Shown: positions 60,115 through 64,000 of the stretch, piece after piece
Layout: each line of letters starts with the position of its first letter
How positions within the stretch are numbered: position 1 is the first letter of the stretch
Assembly (NCBI GenBank): GCA_002331385.1
Contig: DCYB01000008.1
Span: forward strand, 27,128-91,127
From: Comamonadaceae bacterium UBA2121
Lineage (GTDB): Bacteria; Pseudomonadota; Gammaproteobacteria; Burkholderiales; Burkholderiaceae_C
Length of the DNA stretch: 64,000 nucleotides
Direction of reading: 5' to 3'
The notes under the pieces: model-generated
Seen by the model: the letters and a program-made list of their open reading frames with translations, nothing else
Database searches by the model: none
What the model was told of the DNA's origin: nothing
Made by a program: the position numbers and the translations under genes

Positions 60115-61674
60115 TCAATGGCGGATCAGGTGATCGAATGCCGACAGAGCGGCAGTCGCACCGGCACCAGCGGCAATCACGATCTGCTTGTAGGGCACGT
60201 CGGTGCAGTCGCCTGCGCCGAACACGCCGGGCACGTTGGTCTGGCCCTTGGCGTCGATGATGATCTCGCCGAACTTCGTGAGATCCACCGTGCCCTTGAG
60301 CCAGTCCGTGTTGGGCAGCAGACCGATCTGCACAAAGATGCCCGCCAGTTCCACGGTGCGGATTTCATCGTTCGTGCGGTCCTTGTAGGTCAGGCCCGTC
60401 ACCCGGCTGCCATCGCCATTCACTTCGGTGGTCTGCGCGTTCAGGATGACGTCCACGTTCGGCAGGCTTTGCACCTTCTTTTGCAGCACGGCGTCGGCCT
60501 TCAGTTCGGGGGCGAACTCCAGCACCGTGACATGGTCCACCACGCCCGCCAGATCGATGGCAGCCTCGATGCCCGAGTTGCCGCCGCCGATGACGGCCAC
60601 GCGCTTGCCCTTGAACAGCGGACCGTCGCAGTGCGGGCAGTACGTCACACCCTTGGTGCGGTACTGCTCTTCGCCCGGCACGTTCATGTTGCGCCAGCGT
60701 GCGCCGGTGGAAAGGATCACGGTCTTGGACTTCAGCGTCGCGCCGTTTTCCAGTTCGATCTCGATCATGCCGCCTTCGGTCGCCGCGGGCTTGAGTGCCT
60801 TGGCCTTTTGCAGGTTCATGATGTCCACTTCGTAGTCACGCACGTGCTGCTCCAGCGCTGCGGCGAACTGCGGGCCTTCGGTCTTGCGCACCGAGATGAA
60901 GTTCTCGATGTCCACGGTGTCCAGCACCTGACCGCCAAAGCGCTCTGCCGCCACACCGGTGCGAATGCCCTTGCGTGCGGCATACACCGCAGCCGCTGCA
61001 CCTGCGGGGCCACCGCCAACGATGAGCACGTCGAAGGCGTCCTTGGCGTTCATCTTGGCTGCATCACGCACGGCCGCGCCGCTGTCAATCTTGGCGACGA
61101 TCTCGCCCAGCTCCATGCGGCCCTGACCAAAGTTCTTGCCGTTCAAGAACACGGTGGGCACGCCCATCACTTCGCGTTCCTTGATCTCGTCCTGGAACAC
61201 GGCACCGTCGATGGCCGTGTGCGTGATGCCCGGATTCAGCACGCTCATCAGATTGAGCGCCTGCACCACGTCCGGGCAGTTGTGGCAAGACAGTGAGTAG
61301 TACGTCTCGAAATGGAAATCGCCGTCCAGCTCCTTGACCTGCTCCAGCAGATCAGCCGCTTCCTTCGATGGGTGTCCACCCACTTGCAGCAGCGCCAGCA
61401 CCAGCGATGTGAATTCATGTCCCAACGGCACGCCAGCAAAGCGCACACCCGTGCTCACGCCGGGGTTGGTGATCTCGAACGAGGGCTTGCGCACTTGGGG
61501 CAAGTCGTTCTTCTCGACCACGGTAATCTTGTCCGAGAGGGAGCGGATGTCGTTCAACAGCTCGCGCAGCTCCTTGGCCGTAGCGCTGTCGTCCAGCGTC
61601 GCCACCAGCTCCACAGGGCGCTGCAGGCGCTCCAGATACGCTTTCAATTGAGTTTGAAGAGTGGTGTCAAGCAT
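60115..61674 (-). CDS. ahpF: Alkyl hydroperoxide reductase subunit F
   Basis: A 519-residue NADH-dependent flavoprotein that reduces AhpC. The N-terminal thioredoxin-like domains have CxxC in LSCHNCPDVVQ, the FAD motif is VGGGPAGAAAAVYAARKG, the second redox pair is in TYCPHCDGPLFKG, and the NAD motif is VIGGGNSGIEAAIDLA. Length and order are standard. It follows ahpC after a terminator-like hairpin, so it is probably expressed less than ahpC. Confidence 0.96.
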   Translation of the reverse strand: MLDTTLQTQLKAYLERLQRPVELVATLDDSATAKELRELLNDIRSLSDKITVVEKNDLPQVRKPSFEITNPGVSTGVRFAGVPLGHEFTSLVLALLQVGGHPSKEAADLLEQVKELDGDFHFETYYSLSCHNCPDVVQALNLMSVLNPGITHTAIDGAVFQDEIKEREVMGVPTVFLNGKNFGQGRMELGEIVAKIDSGAAVRDAAKMNAKDAFDVLIVGGGPAGAAAAVYAARKGIRTGVAAERFGGQVLDTVDIENFISVRKTEGPQFAAALEQHVRDYEVDIMNLQKAKALKPAATEGGMIEIELENGATLKSKTVILSTGARWRNMNVPGEEQYRTKGVTYCPHCDGPLFKGKRVAVIGGGNSGIEAAIDLAGVVDHVTVLEFAPELKADAVLQKKVQSLPNVDVILNAQTTEVNGDGSRVTGLTYKDRTNDEIRTVELAGIFVQIGLLPNTDWLKGTVDLTKFGEIIIDAKGQTNVPGVFGAGDCTDVPYKQIVIAAGAGATAALSAFDHLIRH

Positions 61675-61708
61675 GGATATAACCTCTGATTCCCTATCTA
61701 ATTTTTGA

Positions 61709-61745
61709 AAACAAAACGCCCGGGCGCCAGGCAGGCCCCGGGCGT
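61709..61745 (-). terminator. Hairpin between ahpC and ahpF
   Basis: The stem ACGCCCGGG / CCCGGGCGT with a 12-base loop, on the minus strand, runs into TTTTGTTTTC. It stands in the 110-base gap between the two genes and may act as an intercistronic attenuator that lowers ahpF. Confidence 0.7.
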
Positions 61746-61784
61746 CAACAACGGTTCAACTAATGGGTAGTCGCGAAAACCTGA

Positions 61785-62348
61785 TTAGATCTTGCCGACC
61801 AGATCCAGCGAGGGAGCCAGCGTCTTCTCGCCCTCTTCCCACTTGGCTGGGCAGACTTCACCGGGGTGAGCAGCCACGTACTGGGCAGCCTTCACCTTGC
61901 GCAGCAGGTCAGCGGCGTTGCGGCCGATGCCTTCGGCGGTGATTTCCACTGCCTGGATCACGCCTTGCGGGTCAACGATGAACGTGCCACGGTTGGCCAG
62001 GCCCTGGTCGGGACGCAGCACTTCGAAGTTGTTGGAGATTTCCCATGTTGGGTCGCCCAGCATGGTGTACTTGATCTTGCGGATGGTGTCCGAAGCGTCG
62101 TGCCATGCCTTGTGCACGAAGTGCGTATCGGTGGAAACGGAGTACACCTCGACGCCCATCTTCTGCAGTTCGTCGTAGTGGTCAGCCACGTCGCCCAGCT
62201 CGGTAGGGCACACGAACGTGAAGTCGGCGGGATAGAAGAAGAACACGGCCCACTTGCCCAGCACATCCTTCTCGGTCACTTCGATGAACTTGCCGTTCTT
62301 GAAGGCTTGCGTCTTGAAGGGCTTGATGGTGGTGTTGATCACGGACAT
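61785..62348 (-). CDS. ahpC: Alkyl hydroperoxide reductase subunit C (2-Cys peroxiredoxin)
   Basis: A 187-residue peroxiredoxin that reduces hydroperoxides and peroxynitrite. The peroxidatic Cys is in FVCPTELGD and the resolving Cys is in EVCPAKWEEGEKTL. Length fits the typical 2-Cys AhpC. The start MSVINTTIKPF is preceded by AAGGAAA. An AT-rich leader with a 16-bp palindrome lies upstream. Confidence 0.97.
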   Translation of the reverse strand: MSVINTTIKPFKTQAFKNGKFIEVTEKDVLGKWAVFFFYPADFTFVCPTELGDVADHYDELQKMGVEVYSVSTDTHFVHKAWHDASDTIRKIKYTMLGDPTWEISNNFEVLRPDQGLANRGTFIVDPQGVIQAVEITAEGIGRNAADLLRKVKAAQYVAAHPGEVCPAKWEEGEKTLAPSLDLVGKI

Positions 62349-62401
62349 TACTGTTTCCTTTCAGTTGTTGGGTAAGAACAGACTCAAGTGTAGGCTCAAC
62401 G

Positions 62402-62417
62402 ATTGGATTAATCCAAT
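62402..62417. promoter_or_regulatory. 16-bp palindrome upstream of ahpC
   Basis: ATTGGATTAATCCAAT is a perfect palindrome 54 bases upstream of the ahpC start. Its place suggests a regulator site, such as one for OxyR, though it does not follow the ATAG-N7-CTAT consensus. Confidence 0.45.
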
Positions 62418-62895
62418 GAATTGACTTGATGATTTCGATTTAAATAATCTATCAACCTTCAGCCATTCATTGTGCGGCGCAAGGCGGGTCAAAGACGACC
62501 CATGCAACGTGAAAAAACGTCTCCCAGCGTGTTGAGCACTCTCCTGATTATCGGCTGAACTTCGCGATTGACTGCGTTGAAAAAATTGATGGCTGCAATA
62601 GGCATCAACCCTCGTAACAGTCGATTCGGGTTCTCATGCTTGCACCGCGACCCATTAAAAACAGAGCGCAGACGCACCACCTTATATGGGGACAACGTGC
62701 AGAATTTCAAACCTTGTCGGGGCGTTACACACAGGATTCATGCAGCGTCCTCTGCGTTTCATAAATCGAAGGTGAGATAGCACTTGAGAACGCAACTCAA
62801 CATCACACGCAGCCATACCGCTTGAGCGTGGACATTGTCTTGCACACTCCCCTGCGCTTCGTGACAATGCGCCCATTACACAGAAGGAGAAAGCC
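62418..62895. other. Gene-free gap between ahpC and bacterioferritin
   Basis: No gene can be supported in these 480 bases; short frames on either strand lack ribosome-binding sites and familiar sequence. The right end presumably holds the bacterioferritin promoter. An AGAAGGAG ribosome-binding site precedes the ferritin gene. Confidence 0.6.
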
Positions 62896-63372
62896 ATGAA
62901 AGGCGACCCACAAGTCATTTCACACCTGCAAGCCCAACTCAAAAACGAACTCACGGCCATCAACCAGTACTTCCTGCATTACCGCATGCTCAAGCACTGG
63001 GGCTTCGACAAGTTGGCAAAGAAGGAATACGAAGAGTCCATCGGCGAGATGAAACACGCCGACAAGCTCATGGACCGCATCTTCATGCTGGACGGCCTGC
63101 CCAACCTGCAGGACCTGGCCAAGCTGCAAGTCGGCGAAGACGTGCCGGAAATCCTCGAATGCGATCTGCGCTCGGAGCGCGGCGCGCAAGCCACCATCAA
63201 GGAAGGCATCGCTCACTGCGAGTCCGTGCGCGACTATGTCTCGCGCGATCTGCTCCAGGAGATCCTGGAGGACACCGAAGAGCACATCGATTTTCTCGAA
63301 ACCCAGATTGAGCTGGTCGAGAAGGTGGGCGTGCAGAACTATCTGCAATCCCAAATGGGGGATGTGGATTGA
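62896..63372 (+). CDS. bfr: Bacterioferritin
   Basis: A 158-residue four-helix ferritin that stores iron and detoxifies Fe(II). Haem-ligand Met52 is in ADKLMDRIFMLDG, and the di-iron residues lie in LKNELTAINQYFLHYR (Glu18), KEYEESIGEMKHAD (Glu51 and His54) and LEDTEEHIDFLETQ. Its length is that of the family. It follows a strong ribosome-binding site and is ended by a clear terminator. Confidence 0.95.
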   Translation: MKGDPQVISHLQAQLKNELTAINQYFLHYRMLKHWGFDKLAKKEYEESIGEMKHADKLMDRIFMLDGLPNLQDLAKLQVGEDVPEILECDLRSERGAQATIKEGIAHCESVRDYVSRDLLQEILEDTEEHIDFLETQIELVEKVGVQNYLQSQMGDVD

Positions 63373-63404
63373 GGCGGGCTGCCTTGTGATCCGCTGAATG
63401 GATG

Positions 63405-63432
63405 AAGCGCCTCTTGGGGGGCGCTTTTTTTT
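63405..63432 (+). terminator. Rho-independent terminator after bfr
   Basis: AAGCGCC / GGCGCTT with an 8-base loop and eight T bases lies 33 bases after the bfr stop. Confidence 0.85.
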
Positions 63433-63453
63433 GTTCTTTTATTTGAGTTCCGG

Positions 63454-64000
63454 TGCCGGGTTTGCGCCCGGCGGCGCAGTTACTTTCTTTTGTCAAAAAA
63501 GAAAGTAACCAAAGAAAGTTGAACCCACTGCACCCGACCCTCCGCTGCGCTACGGGCAACCTGCATCAACCAAGCCGGGCGGTGCGCTGTGGAACTCGCT
63601 ACGCGCCGAAGGCGCTACGCTCAGACAACCACAGCGAGTCAGATGTGGAAGCTGTTGCGTCACTTGACGCAACAGCCACCGCCCGACTTGCTTGCTGCAG
63701 GCGTGTGCAGAGGGCGACAGCGGCGCGGGTTCAAGCGCGGCCTCAACCCCTTCCGGCCACGCCTGATTCTGGCCATGGGCCCGGCGGTTTCTGCGTCAGG
63801 TGACGCAGAAACTTCCCCATCTGACTTGCGGTAGATGTCTGACCGGAGCGAAGCGCAGGGAGTTTCTACCGCACGCCGGGCGCATGGCCAGAATCAGGTT
63901 GCCCGTAGCGCAGCGGAGGGTCGTGGACAGCAGGGCGCGATCTTTTGCCTACTTTTCTTTCGCAAGAAAAGTAGGTGCGCCGCCGGGCGCAATCCCGGCA
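63454..64000. repeat. Nested inverted repeats at the window's end
   Basis: No gene is supported here. Three pairs of inverted repeats sit inside each other: 63454-63478 with 63976-64000 (24 of 25 bases), 63535-63563 with 63895-63923 (29 of 29), and 63762-63777 with 63883-63898 (16 of 16). Shorter hairpins lie inside (TGTTGCGTCA / TGACGCAACA near 63652, TTTCTGCGTC / GACGCAGAAA near 63788), and a T-rich hairpin stands inside each outer arm. The right outer arm reaches the window edge. Confidence 0.7.

Noticed and set aside
62568..62780. Short plus-strand frame in the ahpC-bfr gap
   Set aside because: No ribosome-binding site, unusual composition, and no conserved pattern.

Overview
This is a stretch of bacterial chromosome with high GC content, dense genes and many start/stop overlaps. 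The content suggests a betaproteobacterium of the Comamonadaceae (Comamonas/Diaphorobacter/Acidovorax-like): a Bug-type solute receptor, an ActP-like symporter with a DUF4212 partner, a stand-alone retropepsin-like protease, a full aryl polyene pigment cluster and a hmuRSTUV haem system. The family assignment is inferred from gene content, not from a database search.

Layout. 1-15.6 kb is ordinary core genome: the end of a Bug receptor, murB, yajQ, a periplasmic aspartic protease, a degenerate HD-GYP protein, plsY, ybaK, tas, an alpha/beta hydrolase, a two-component pair (7TMR-DISM kinase plus NarL-type regulator), prfB with its programmed +1 frameshift, pepN, fbp and tRNA-Thr(CGU). 15.6-23.3 kb is a 7.6-kb integrated element bounded by a 49-bp direct repeat of the tRNA 3' end. 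All its genes point left: tyrosine integrase, an ADP-ribosyltransferase-like protein, an unknown protein, a small DNA-binding protein, a 27-aa micro-ORF, a second probable DNA-binding protein, an unknown protein, a primase-helicase, a VRR-NUC nuclease, a DUF5681 protein and a small acidic protein. It has replication and integration genes but no capsid or conjugation genes, so it resembles a phage satellite of P4-like logic.

24.2-42.9 kb is a complete aryl polyene (APE) operon reading right to left from apeC to a phosphopantetheinyl transferase. The aryl starter is activated by ApeH, loaded on ACPs (ApeE/F), elongated by the ketosynthases (ApeO with chain-length factor ApeC, and ApeR), reduced (ApeQ), dehydrated (ApeP and the ApeI domain), and exported or lipid-anchored (ApeD, J, L, M, N). 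Distinctive points are an ApeH-ApeI fusion, ApeJ split into two genes, a HAL/TAL-family ammonia-lyase, and a flavin enzyme with halogenase motifs.

43-53.5 kb holds an acyltransferase, a VOC protein, a PRC-barrel protein beside an unlisted 51-aa ORF, a sodium symporter pair with an EF-hand loop, ppsA divergent from its regulator ppsR, and a BigR/YgaV-like repressor with a double palindromic operator and a DUF2892 protein. 53.5-60 kb is the haem uptake operon hmuRSTUV with an upstream Fur-box-like site. 60-63.4 kb holds ahpC-ahpF and bacterioferritin, so iron and peroxide functions are clustered. The last 550 bases form a nested inverted repeat without a gene.
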